8,079 bases of DNA from G039029935 sp039029935 (GCA_039029935.1 JBCCFC010000620.1:1-8079); one strand, 5' to 3'. Positions 1 to 7,438 are shown, counted from the stretch's first letter. Notes: generated by a model from the letters alone, not told the origin. Program-made: numbers and translations.

Positions 1-2
1 AT

Positions 3-941
3 GAGACACGTGTACACGAGTCGCGAGCTGCGACGATGCAAGCACAACGTCAAGAGGAAAGTACACATACCATTACCATTGTTGGCACACTGCCTGCGGA
101 AGAGGTTGCGATTGCGCCATCAGAGACAATCACAGGGGCTACCGAGGTTTCCTCTGTCCTTTCGGCAACGGTTGGGGTGACAGCCACACCAGTGCCAGCT
201 ACGCCGCTCAGAATTCTGAGTGAAACAGCGACAGAGACGGCTGCTGTAGAGACGGCCACTGTACAAGAAACGCCAACAGTCGCCAAGGAGGATGAGGCTG
301 AGAGTACGCCAACTGCCCAGATAGAGTCTGTCAACGTGCCAGACAGTGGTCCCTCAATCACAGTTGTCGGTACAGTGGTTATGACACAAACACAGACGGT
401 TACACCGACTGCTGTGGTCATTGTCATAACATCAGAAGGTTCAGTGGATGACTCTGAAGATGAGGATGCGACACCAAGGCCAACAATTCGTTCCACACAA
501 CCTGCGATGACGGCGACGCCACAGCCAGTCAATGATGCTCAGGCAGTATCATCACAGGATGTCGATGATGAAAATTTCACACAGGATATACTTACCGAAC
601 AAATGTTGATTGAGCAGTTGCAAGCCGAAGCAGACGATTTGACCTTCTCGGATTTATCACTCGAATTCTCACCCGATGGTATTTATGCAGCGGGTGATGT
701 GGAGTTGTCTTTTGGCCTCAAACGTCCCATCAAAACATGGGCGAACTTTGCCATTGAGAATGAAAGCCTTGTGGTTGATGTGACAACGATTGAATTTAAT
801 GGCATTGATGTCACGGATCGATTTCAAGGTCAGGTCGAAGAAAAGGTCAATTCCAGTCTCTATCGTCTTTTGCCGGAACGGTTTGTACAGTCGTATGAAC
901 TGGCGGAGGGTGAGGTGACGGTTTTGTCTCGAATGCGGTAA
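3..941 (+). CDS. Thr/Pro-rich stalk protein with C-terminal DUF2993/YpmS-like domain (5' partial)
   Basis: The frame is open to the left edge (ETRVHESRAAT precedes the first ATG at 36), so the gene most likely starts outside the window. That ATG has no clear Shine-Dalgarno sequence, and no signal peptide or membrane segment follows it. Numbering from the ATG, residues 1-180 are low-complexity Thr/Ser/Val/Ala/Pro with TATPVPATP and ATPRPT runs and two similar motifs, TITIVGT and SITVVGT; this looks like an extracytoplasmic stalk. Residues ~181-301 form a compact domain that starts with a helix (FTQDILTEQMLIEQLQAEA) followed by alternating strands (GIYAAGDVELSF, LVVDVTTIEFNGIDV) and an amphipathic C-terminal helix. 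This pattern resembles the DUF2993/YpmS-like extracytoplasmic domains common in Chloroflexota, but the match is by eye and tentative. It ends in TAA. The next gene starts 62 bases downstream. Anchoring, if any, must be encoded upstream of the window. Confidence 0.85.
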   Translation, partial: ETRVHESRAATMQAQRQEESTHTITIVGTLPAEEVAIAPSETITGATEVSSVLSATVGVTATPVPATPLRILSETATETAAVETATVQETPTVAKEDEAESTPTAQIESVNVPDSGPSITVVGTVVMTQTQTVTPTAVVIVITSEGSVDDSEDEDATPRPTIRSTQPAMTATPQPVNDAQAVSSQDVDDENFTQDILTEQMLIEQLQAEADDLTFSDLSLEFSPDGIYAAGDVELSFGLKRPIKTWANFAIENESLVVDVTTIEFNGIDVTDRFQGQVEEKVNSSLYRLLPERFVQSYELAEGEVTVLSRMR

Positions 942-949
942 TTATGAAG

Positions 950-982
950 AGAAGTTCGACTTTTGTGAAAAGTCGAACTTCT
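950..982 (+). other. Perfect 15-bp inverted repeat, 3-nt loop, between two genes
   Basis: The arm at 950-964 (AGAAGTTCGACTTTT) is exactly complementary to 968-982, with loop GTG. It begins nine bases after the upstream stop codon and ends eight bases before the Shine-Dalgarno sequence of the next gene. No T-run follows on either strand; the only T-run lies inside the stem next to the loop, so it is not a standard intrinsic terminator. It may be an mRNA-stabilising or processing hairpin, a weak terminator, or a protein-binding palindrome. Confidence 0.85.
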
Positions 983-989
983 GATTAAA

Positions 990-994
990 GAGGA
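990..994 (+). promoter_or_regulatory. Ribosome binding site (GAGGA) of the beta-helix lipoprotein gene
   Basis: GAGGA, preceded by an A-rich stretch, lies nine bases before the ATG at 1004. It supports that start, which in turn gives a complete lipoprotein signal peptide. Confidence 0.8.
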
Positions 995-1003
995 TATCTC
1001 AAC

Positions 1004-4000
1004 ATGCTTCATCGAATTTACATAATTTCAATTTTATTCTTGACCGTAATCGCAGTAACAGGCTGTGTCACGGCTATCGACACTACCCTACCCTACGAAA
1101 CCTTACCCGAAATCACCGTTGCCACAGATGTCAACTTAACCGCATCACCCTCACACCCTGACGCCGCGATTCCATCAGCGACAATTCCAAATGAGGAACA
1201 GGCGCAAGTGATTGGACGTGATGAAAACTCGGCCTATCTGTTGGTCGTATACAACAACCTCGTGGGCTGGATGCATACAACGCTTTCGCGGACCAATGTA
1301 GGGACATTGAATACGGCGATTGTCGTGGACCCATTGCCTGAAAACTGTACAGTGCATTTGGGGACAGCGATTAGCACAGACGAGGTTTGGGTCAGTGATA
1401 CGACTGGTGAGGTGATTGTGCAAGGCGCAATCTACCATTCACCAAGCGACGCCTCGTTTGATGCAGCCACACTTTCGCTGGCGATTGATGGGGCTGGCAA
1501 AAGTATCAATGCCGACTATATCCACGCACCGCTCACCAATGATAGTGCGGTCGTTCTCTTTGGCTTTGTCTTGAGTGACATTGAAGTGGGTAGTCAAATC
1601 CGCTTTGAATTCGCCAACCCAACCCCTGACCAAACATCATTTCAGGCTGCATTCTTTGCCAATACCTGCACCGATGATTTGACCGCCAAGAACGGATTTG
1701 AGCATCCACTGCCCATTGGCGTCATCAAAACGTCGGGTGAAGGGATAGAAAGCACAACACCATCCAACGCGGGTACCGCATCAGCAATCGAGCGGGTTCC
1801 AATCACAGGGGCGGCAACGGGTGAATTGTCAGTCGAAATTTTGAGCCTTCGCTCAGGACCGGGGTTTGCCTACCCTGCGGTTGGTGAGCAATTGCGGGGG
1901 GCGACCGTGACCATTGCCCATGAACTGTGCGAGGCATCACAAATCGACAACTGGTTCTTTGTCGAAACTGAGGATGGGCAGCAAGGGTGGGTTCCTGCCG
2001 CACCTATATTGGTTGCCAATGGCGAGTCGAGACAATTCCCTTGTCAGGATGTACCGCCGTTGCCAGACCCTGCGGAGCCCACATCATTCTCGACTGTTGC
2101 CAACAAAGACTCAGAAATCATCACTGACCTCGCGCAATTTACCGAGTATATCAGCGCGGTCGGTCGCTATCGACTGGCTGAAAAAGCGGCACTTGCCCAG
2201 CCCCGCGCCAACCTCATCCACCAAGTACCTGACTTTGCCGCTGGCCGCGCCTTGTCTGCTGTGCGAGACGCCGTGCAACAACTACGCACCCGTCGCTACA
2301 CTGCCGACCTCTCGCTCAGGGCATTGGAGGCTCAACTGGTGCTTGTGCATAACAACGGCACAGCCAGCATCTTGGTCAACGAAACACGCACTCAATTTAC
2401 CTATCAGCTATCAGCAACGGGCAATCAACTGACCAAGGCTGAGGAGTATGATGGCCCCACACTCTATGGCTTGGTCAATGATGGTGGTCGATGGGCTGTC
2501 AGTAGCGTTACACCATTGCGTGGCACGACCAAGTCAACAGCCATCAATGACGTACAACACAATCGTCCCACTGGCACGGATGAAGATGTCACTGCCATGA
2601 AACAGATTTTATCGGTCTACAATCCACCAACAACTGCACCACCCTCGATTGATCTGTCCACCTTTGTGGAGCCAACCGCTGGAGCGATTGAGGGGAATCT
2701 CGCCCAAAATACCTTATTCACACAGGTGGGTAGCCCTTATATCATTCGTGGTGATGTCATCGTTCAGACTGGTGTCACGCTGTTCATCGAGCCGGGGGCG
2801 ATTGTCAAATTTGCGGATGACTCGTTGTTGAGTGTTGATGGTGCCTTGATTGCCCAAGGTACAGTAGACCAGCCCATCCTCTTTACATCCATCCGTGATG
2901 ACTTTGCTGGTGGTGATAGCAATGAGGATGGTGGCGCAACTTCTCCTGCACCCGGCGACTGGACGGCTATTCGCTTCCGTGATGGCAGCAACGATGTCAA
3001 CTCCATCATCGAACATGCCATCATCCGCTATGCAGGTGAAAATCGAGGCAACCTCTGGGGCGCGGTTCATCTGGAATCGGCCTCGCCAACGATTCTCAAC
3101 AATGTGTTTGAGCGCAATGGTTGGTATGCGTTGAGCGGCGATGTCCACTCATTCCCTACGGTGATTGGCAATCAGCTTGTGGAGAACGTGGGCAATGGAT
3201 TCCAGATTCGTCAGGGCGAGATGCGGATGAGCGGGACATGGCACAACACGGATATCGCGTACACGATTTTTGGCACAATTAAGGTCAATGAAGGGGCAAC
3301 GTTGACGCTTGCCCCGGGAGCAGTGGTCAAGTTTGCCAATGACGCTTATTTTCATATCTATGGTTCATTGAGTGCTGTCGGAACACTGGATGAATCCATT
3401 ACAATGACCTCACTCAAGGACGACACCGTTCTGGGTGATACCAATGGTGATGGCACATCAAGCGCCCCTTCGGCAGGTGATTGGGCAACAATTCGGTTCC
3501 ATCACACAAGTAACGATGTCAACTCCATGATTGAACACACAACGATTCGCTATGCAGGTGAACACCAAGGAACATCTTGGAGTACCATTCATCTCGACTC
3601 GGCGTCACCCACAATCCAAAACAATGTGATTGAAGATAGCTTCTGGTATGCGATCAGCGGCGATGTGCATTCCTTCCCGACCGTTCAAGGCAACACGCTG
3701 CGTAATAATGCAGGCAATGGATTTCAAATTCGGCAAGGCGATATGACCACCAGCGGAACATGGGCGAACACAGATATGCCCTATGCCATCCTGGGTCGTG
3801 TCACAATTAAGGAAGGGGCGATGCTGAGTATTGCATCTGGCGCGACCGTTAAGTTTGGCGATGACAGTTATATTGATGTGTTTGGCACATTGCAAGCAGT
3901 CGGCACAGCGGACGACAAAATTATCCTGACCTCGCTCAAAGATGATGAAGTCGATGGCGATACCAATGGCGATGCGGGCGCAACCATCCCTGTGCCTGGT

Positions 4001-5305
4001 GATTGGACCATGATTCGATTCCGTGATAGCAGCAACGACGCCAACTCAATTGTGGCGCATAGTGTCATTCGTTATGCCGGAGAACATCAAGGCAACCGCG
4101 TTGGAGCAATCCACTTGGAGGCCGCATCGCCCACCATCCAGCACAATACAATTGAAGATGGGTGGTGGTATGCATTGAGTGGCGATGTCCATTCCTTCCC
4201 AACGGTAAGCGGCAATGAGTTGGCGCGCAATGTAGGCAATGGCTTTCAAATCCGTCAGGGTGAAATGAAAACAAGTGGCATCTGGCAAAATACCGATATC
4301 CCCTATGTCATTCTGGGCAATGTAACCGTGAATCTGGGTACAATGTTGACCATCAACCCCGGTGTTGTGATCAAGTTTGGCGACAATGCCTACATGCATG
4401 TAGGTGGTGCATTCCGAGCCATCGGCACACCCGACCAAGCCATCACCTTCACCTCACTCAAAGACGACACGCTGCTTGGCGACACCAATGGCGACCAACA
4501 GGCCAGTATTCCGTCGATGGGTGACTGGGCGCACATCAAATTCTTGGATAGCAGCAACGACAATAATTCTACCATCGAACATGCAGTGGTGCGCTATGCA
4601 GGTGAACGGGGTGGCAAGCGTTTGGGGACCATCCACTTAGAATCTGCATCGCCTACGCTGGTCAATAACACGATTGCGGACAGTTTCGGATATGCAATCA
4701 GTAGCGATGTCCACTCTTTTCCTGATGTGAGTGGCAACCACTTGGTTCGCAATATTGGCAACGGGATGGCGATACGTGCAGGTACGATGAAACAGAGTGG
4801 GCTGTGGCGTAACACGGATATTCCCTATGTCGTCTTTGGCGAATTACGCATTAACCAAGGAGCTATGCTGACCGTTGAACCAGGTGTCAATGTCAAATTT
4901 GAAGATGACTCCTATGTCTATATTTATGGGGCATTTCGCGCGGTAGGGACCCCAGATCAGCAAATCACCTTTACTTCGCTTAAAGATGATACGATTCTTG
5001 GCGATACCAATGGCGACCAAACCGCAAGTATTCCCGGTGCTGGAGATTGGACCTATATTCGCTTCTTTGATAGCAGCAATGATGCCAATTCTGTGATTGA
5101 ACATGCCACTATCCGTTATGCAGGGGAACATGGTGGACGTCGCTATGGTGCAATCTACATGGAGGGAGCTTCCCCAACTATTTCGAATAACACAATCACT
5201 GACAACTTTGCACAAGGCATCTGGTATGACATCAACTCTGCCCCACAAATGGAGGGCAATCGTTTCCAGAACAACTTAGAAGGGGATGTGGTGCAAGCGC
5301 AATAG
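1004..5305 (+). CDS. Lipoprotein with SH3-like domains and a five-unit parallel beta-helix
   Basis: This is a complete 1433-residue protein. A lipoprotein signal peptide (hydrophobic residues 5-18, lipobox V18-T-G-C21) predicts a membrane-anchored, externally exposed protein. Residues ~22-243 are paralogous to the N-terminus of the lipoprotein encoded at 5440-7431: an SH3-like segment ending in VGWMH, then a domain with a matching cysteine pair (C115, C222). Residues ~273-340 are a more canonical bacterial SH3 domain (LRSGPG, QQGWV). Residues ~380-507 look NTF2-like (helices, then strands ending in GGRWAVSSV); this is tentative. From residue 577 to near the C-terminus come five 174-residue units of right-handed parallel beta-helix type (PGAIVKF, LESASPT, IRYAGE, DVHSFP motifs), the last one truncated by a divergent end that probably caps the helix. 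Each unit has a GDTNGDG-like loop that could bind calcium. I see no lyase or hydrolase active-site signature, so binding, adhesion or a structural role is more likely than catalysis. It ends in tandem stops TAG TAA. Confidence 0.96.
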   Translation: MLHRIYIISILFLTVIAVTGCVTAIDTTLPYETLPEITVATDVNLTASPSHPDAAIPSATIPNEEQAQVIGRDENSAYLLVVYNNLVGWMHTTLSRTNVGTLNTAIVVDPLPENCTVHLGTAISTDEVWVSDTTGEVIVQGAIYHSPSDASFDAATLSLAIDGAGKSINADYIHAPLTNDSAVVLFGFVLSDIEVGSQIRFEFANPTPDQTSFQAAFFANTCTDDLTAKNGFEHPLPIGVIKTSGEGIESTTPSNAGTASAIERVPITGAATGELSVEILSLRSGPGFAYPAVGEQLRGATVTIAHELCEASQIDNWFFVETEDGQQGWVPAAPILVANGESRQFPCQDVPPLPDPAEPTSFSTVANKDSEIITDLAQFTEYISAVGRYRLAEKAALAQPRANLIHQVPDFAAGRALSAVRDAVQQLRTRRYTADLSLRALEAQLVLVHNNGTASILVNETRTQFTYQLSATGNQLTKAEEYDGPTLYGLVNDGGRWAVSSVTPLRGTTKSTAINDVQHNRPTGTDEDVTAMKQILSVYNPPTTAPPSIDLSTFVEPTAGAIEGNLAQNTLFTQVGSPYIIRGDVIVQTGVTLFIEPGAIVKFADDSLLSVDGALIAQGTVDQPILFTSIRDDFAGGDSNEDGGATSPAPGDWTAIRFRDGSNDVNSIIEHAIIRYAGENRGNLWGAVHLESASPTILNNVFERNGWYALSGDVHSFPTVIGNQLVENVGNGFQIRQGEMRMSGTWHNTDIAYTIFGTIKVNEGATLTLAPGAVVKFANDAYFHIYGSLSAVGTLDESITMTSLKDDTVLGDTNGDGTSSAPSAGDWATIRFHHTSNDVNSMIEHTTIRYAGEHQGTSWSTIHLDSASPTIQNNVIEDSFWYAISGDVHSFPTVQGNTLRNNAGNGFQIRQGDMTTSGTWANTDMPYAILGRVTIKEGAMLSIASGATVKFGDDSYIDVFGTLQAVGTADDKIILTSLKDDEVDGDTNGDAGATIPVPGDWTMIRFRDSSNDANSIVAHSVIRYAGEHQGNRVGAIHLEAASPTIQHNTIEDGWWYALSGDVHSFPTVSGNELARNVGNGFQIRQGEMKTSGIWQNTDIPYVILGNVTVNLGTMLTINPGVVIKFGDNAYMHVGGAFRAIGTPDQAITFTSLKDDTLLGDTNGDQQASIPSMGDWAHIKFLDSSNDNNSTIEHAVVRYAGERGGKRLGTIHLESASPTLVNNTIADSFGYAISSDVHSFPDVSGNHLVRNIGNGMAIRAGTMKQSGLWRNTDIPYVVFGELRINQGAMLTVEPGVNVKFEDDSYVYIYGAFRAVGTPDQQITFTSLKDDTILGDTNGDQTASIPGAGDWTYIRFFDSSNDANSVIEHATIRYAGEHGGRRYGAIYMEGASPTISNNTITDNFAQGIWYDINSAPQMEGNRFQNNLEGDVVQAQ
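2732..5302 (+). repeat. Five tandem 522-bp (174-residue) beta-helix coding repeats
   Basis: Units start at 2732, 3254, 3776, 4298 and 4820, at the codons opening the motifs SPYIIRG, IAYTIFG, MPYAILG, IPYVILG and IPYVVFG. The spacing is exactly 522 bases every time; the fifth unit runs 161 residues to the stop. Within a unit the order is PYxIxG, (E/A/N)PGxxVKF, TSLKDD, GDTNGDG-like loop, GDWxxIRF, SSNDxNSxIEHxxIRYAGE, HLESASPT, SGDVHSFP, GNGFQIRQG, SGxWxNTD. The DNA copies differ in codon choice throughout, so the repeats are not recent, yet the spacing between unit starts has not drifted. In the last unit the DVHSFP motif decays to DINSAP and GNGFQIRQG is absent, as expected of a terminal cap. 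Confidence 0.95.
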
Positions 5306-5340
5306 TAATGCCCTCTACATACTGCAGCGGATTAGGGATA

Positions 5341-5379
5341 GGAACGGATTCACCCCGCACGGAGGAAAAAATCCGTTCC
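5341..5379 (+). other. 10-bp perfect inverted repeat with a 19-nt loop
   Basis: GGAACGGATT at 5341-5350 pairs with AATCCGTTCC at 5370-5379. No T-run follows, and the loop is too long for a typical intrinsic terminator. The core GAACGGA occurs again at 5425-5431, overlapping the ribosome binding site of the next gene, so a regulator site or an alternative pairing that hides that site is conceivable. This is inference only. Confidence 0.6.
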
Positions 5380-5428
5380 ATGCCGAGGAACCCTCTGGGT
5401 CCCGTTGTAGTATTTAAACGAATTGAAC

Positions 5429-5432
5429 GGAG
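5429..5432 (+). promoter_or_regulatory. Ribosome binding site (GGAG) that decides the start at 5440
   Basis: GGAG lies seven bases before the ATG at 5440. Together with the lipoprotein signal peptide that follows directly, it favours this start over the upstream in-frame ATG at 5308, which has no such site. Confidence 0.75.
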
Positions 5433-5439
5433 CCAGATT

Positions 5440-7431
5440 ATGTATACAAAAACACGAATTTTCCTATCGTTATGTCTATTAATCATCTTGACGGGATGTA
5501 TTACCCAAATCGACCCGGCACTGCCGTATACATCTTTGCCAGAAATTGAAACGGCACTAGACATAGACCTCCTACTATCGCCATCACACCCGAAGAGTAA
5601 AGCCAACAATGGTACTGTGCAAAGAGGCGCGCGAGTGCAAGTGATTGGCACAGACAAAGATGGTGGCTGGTTTTTGGTTCGCCACAAAGACAGCGTGGGT
5701 TGGATGCATTTGTTCCAGTCGCGGAATTTTATGGGAAACTTCAAGCCCGCAATCATGATAGATACGTTGACAGAGGACTGTACCGACTATCTGGATTCAA
5801 CTACAGGCATAGACACGACATGGCGCAGTACAACCCAAGGGGAGGCCATCATCCAAGGCAGCATTCTCTATGACCCAACTCAGACATCATTGAGCAGTGC
5901 ATCACTATCATTGGACATTCAAGGGGCGGGTGTTGTTGTCCAAAGCGATTATGTCCATGTACCCTTGACCCCTGGCGGGACAAATAGCGCGACAAGTGCA
6001 ACATCACTCATTCTGTTCTCATTCTGGCTCGAAAATCTCAATACAGCAAGTACGCTTGCCTTTGACTTGACGGGTGTGGCTGGAACGCTAGACTCTTTTC
6101 AAACGGCCTATTTTAGCAACAGTTGCGCCTATGAGTTTCGTAGCGTTGCTCAGGCATTTACGGACCAATTACCCATTGGCACAACAAAAACACGGTTTGG
6201 TGAGGTCAAGCCCATCACAGCGCCATCCGGTCGAACGCCAACGGCCACTCGGCGCGCCACATCCACACGTCCATCCGCAACACGAGTAACGTCCACGCGT
6301 ACACCGTCAGTCAACCCGACTCGTACCCGTATCATTAAAGTAACGAGTAGTAGCCACATCTCTAACGGAACGCGCAATGCGATTAAACGCGTGGTAGAAC
6401 GCTGGGATACCATTCATCATCAATCCAATGAGCGGTCTGATGCATCTCAACTTGCCACAGTTCTCACGGGAACCGCACTCGAAGACCAGCGCAACGGAAT
6501 ACAATACAATCTTGACCGAGGGTGCTTTTGGCGATTTCGTGATTTAGCCCCATCAGAGATTGTCAAGTGGCGGCGGCTTTCAGCGACCGAAATTACTGTC
6601 GATGTGGAGAAGCATTGGGATGCCGACTATTATTGCAATGGTGTGTTGAATCAAGCCGCATCCTTTGACGAACCTTTTACTGCACACTATCTGCTTGTCC
6701 GTCAGAGTACGTGGATGATCGCTGAAAAATCGGTGCTATCAACCGACGAGGCAACACCTTCACCCAGACAAACGAAATCCAGCCCAGCGACACTGACGCC
6801 CACGCCGTATCGTAGTGTATCGCTGCCACCGACGCCCATTCCACCCACGAGAGTCCCCCCAACCAGAGTCCCCCCAACCAAAGTCCCCCCAACACCTAGA
6901 CCCATTCAGCCTCTGGTTAGCAACGTCCACCACTTTACTGGTCAACAGGGCGTCTATGGCTGGTCCTATCAAGTCGAAACGGGACGCAACTCTGGCGTCT
7001 TCAAAAACTTTGACTACTTTGCTGCCTACAATCCGGGGGATGGCTCGCATACACGCAACTGCTGGCAAACCGCACAGGAAGGTCATGTGCGTATTTGTGA
7101 AGGCGGGGAAGTGCATCCGGGCGCAACGGGACGCATCGCCTATCGCTGGCAGAGTGACCATAATCGCTATGTCAATGTTAACGTTCATGCACACAAAATC
7201 GACACCAATTGTGGCGATGGCGTGTGGGTCGGCGTCTTCAAAGTACCCAACAATCAGCCACCACAAAAGCACTATGAGTTTCGGATCCGCGGCGGCGATG
7301 CACGAGACCGTCCTGCCAACACCTATGCCGTACCGATTTCGCTCAACGCATGGGATGCCGTGTTGGTGATGGTGGATATTCATCGTGATTCAGCGTGTGA
7401 TATGACGCGGTTGTATGTGGATGTGTATTAA
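5440..7431 (+). CDS. Lipoprotein with SH3-like module, IMS (ARC6-like) domain and jelly-roll-like C-terminus
   Basis: This is a complete 663-residue protein. Its lipobox is L17-T-G-C20. Residues ~20-251 are paralogous to the lipoprotein encoded just upstream: shared LPY..LPEI, SPSHP, VQVIG, VGWMH, cysteines C114 and C229, and LPIG..KT. An Arg/Thr/Ser/Pro linker (~258-305) follows. Residues ~307-434 match the IMS domain pattern known from ARC6-like plastid division proteins and many bacterial proteins: a helix with VVERWD, then LATVLTGTALEDQ, a strand with FWRFRDL, YYCNG, SFDEPFTAHYLLVR and WMIAEKSVL. A Pro-rich linker (~435-492) contains PPTRVPPTRVPPTKVPPT. Residues ~493-663 look like a beta-sandwich/jelly-roll domain (GVYGWSYQ, HPGATGRIAYRW, DGVWVGVF, WDAVLVMVDIHRDSACD) with four cysteines that could form disulfides outside the cell; a glycan-binding role is possible but unproven. 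The gene is probably co-transcribed with its neighbours. Confidence 0.95.
   Translation: MYTKTRIFLSLCLLIILTGCITQIDPALPYTSLPEIETALDIDLLLSPSHPKSKANNGTVQRGARVQVIGTDKDGGWFLVRHKDSVGWMHLFQSRNFMGNFKPAIMIDTLTEDCTDYLDSTTGIDTTWRSTTQGEAIIQGSILYDPTQTSLSSASLSLDIQGAGVVVQSDYVHVPLTPGGTNSATSATSLILFSFWLENLNTASTLAFDLTGVAGTLDSFQTAYFSNSCAYEFRSVAQAFTDQLPIGTTKTRFGEVKPITAPSGRTPTATRRATSTRPSATRVTSTRTPSVNPTRTRIIKVTSSSHISNGTRNAIKRVVERWDTIHHQSNERSDASQLATVLTGTALEDQRNGIQYNLDRGCFWRFRDLAPSEIVKWRRLSATEITVDVEKHWDADYYCNGVLNQAASFDEPFTAHYLLVRQSTWMIAEKSVLSTDEATPSPRQTKSSPATLTPTPYRSVSLPPTPIPPTRVPPTRVPPTKVPPTPRPIQPLVSNVHHFTGQQGVYGWSYQVETGRNSGVFKNFDYFAAYNPGDGSHTRNCWQTAQEGHVRICEGGEVHPGATGRIAYRWQSDHNRYVNVNVHAHKIDTNCGDGVWVGVFKVPNNQPPQKHYEFRIRGGDARDRPANTYAVPISLNAWDAVLVMVDIHRDSACDMTRLYVDVY
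6850..6894 (+). repeat. Three 15-bp tandem repeats encoding (R/K)VPPT
   Basis: Units 6850-6864 and 6865-6879 are identical (AGAGTCCCCCCAACC); 6880-6894 differs at two positions. The unit length is a multiple of three, so gain or loss of a copy would only change linker length. Each copy contains a run of six C, where slippage by a single base would instead cause a frameshift. It lies in the Pro-rich linker between the IMS-like and C-terminal domains. Confidence 0.95.
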
Positions 7432-7438
7432 TGGATTT

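Larger units (their letters stand above)
5306..5439 (+). other. 134-base spacer with an in-frame open leader
   Basis: This is the gap between the stop of the beta-helix gene and the chosen start of the next lipoprotein. It has no stop codon in the downstream gene's frame, so an ATG at 5308 would extend that protein by 44 residues. That extension has no ribosome binding site, no homology to the paralogous N-terminus, and would bury the signal peptide, so I treat it as non-coding. It holds the inverted repeat at 5341-5379. I could not identify a convincing -35/-10 pair; TATTTAAA at 5411-5418 is only a weak AT-rich candidate. Confidence 0.7.

Noticed and set aside
9..18. 10-bp palindrome CGTGTACACG at the left edge
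   Set aside because: It is short, inside an open coding frame, and without context; chance is a sufficient explanation.
50..532. Minus-strand open frame of 160 codons opposite the Thr/Pro-rich stalk
   Set aside because: It mirrors the repetitive Thr/Val/Ser codons of the + strand gene, has low-complexity composition, and has no recognisable domain.
950..982. Intrinsic terminator
   Set aside because: The hairpin is strong, but neither strand has a T-run after the stem, so a standard Rho-independent terminator is not supported.
2732..5302. Recombination-prone recent DNA duplication or mobile repeat
   Set aside because: The units differ at many synonymous sites and there are no flanking inverted repeats or target duplications; this is an old protein-level repeat.
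2732..5302. Pectate-lyase-type enzyme
   Set aside because: The beta-helix motifs are present, but no recognisable lyase or glycoside hydrolase catalytic signature is visible; the regular repeats favour a structural or binding role.
6760..7383. Minus-strand open frame of 207 codons opposite the end of the second lipoprotein
   Set aside because: It lies wholly within a gene with clear domain structure on the + strand, and its Gly/Trp repeat is just the reverse reading of the PPT linker codons.
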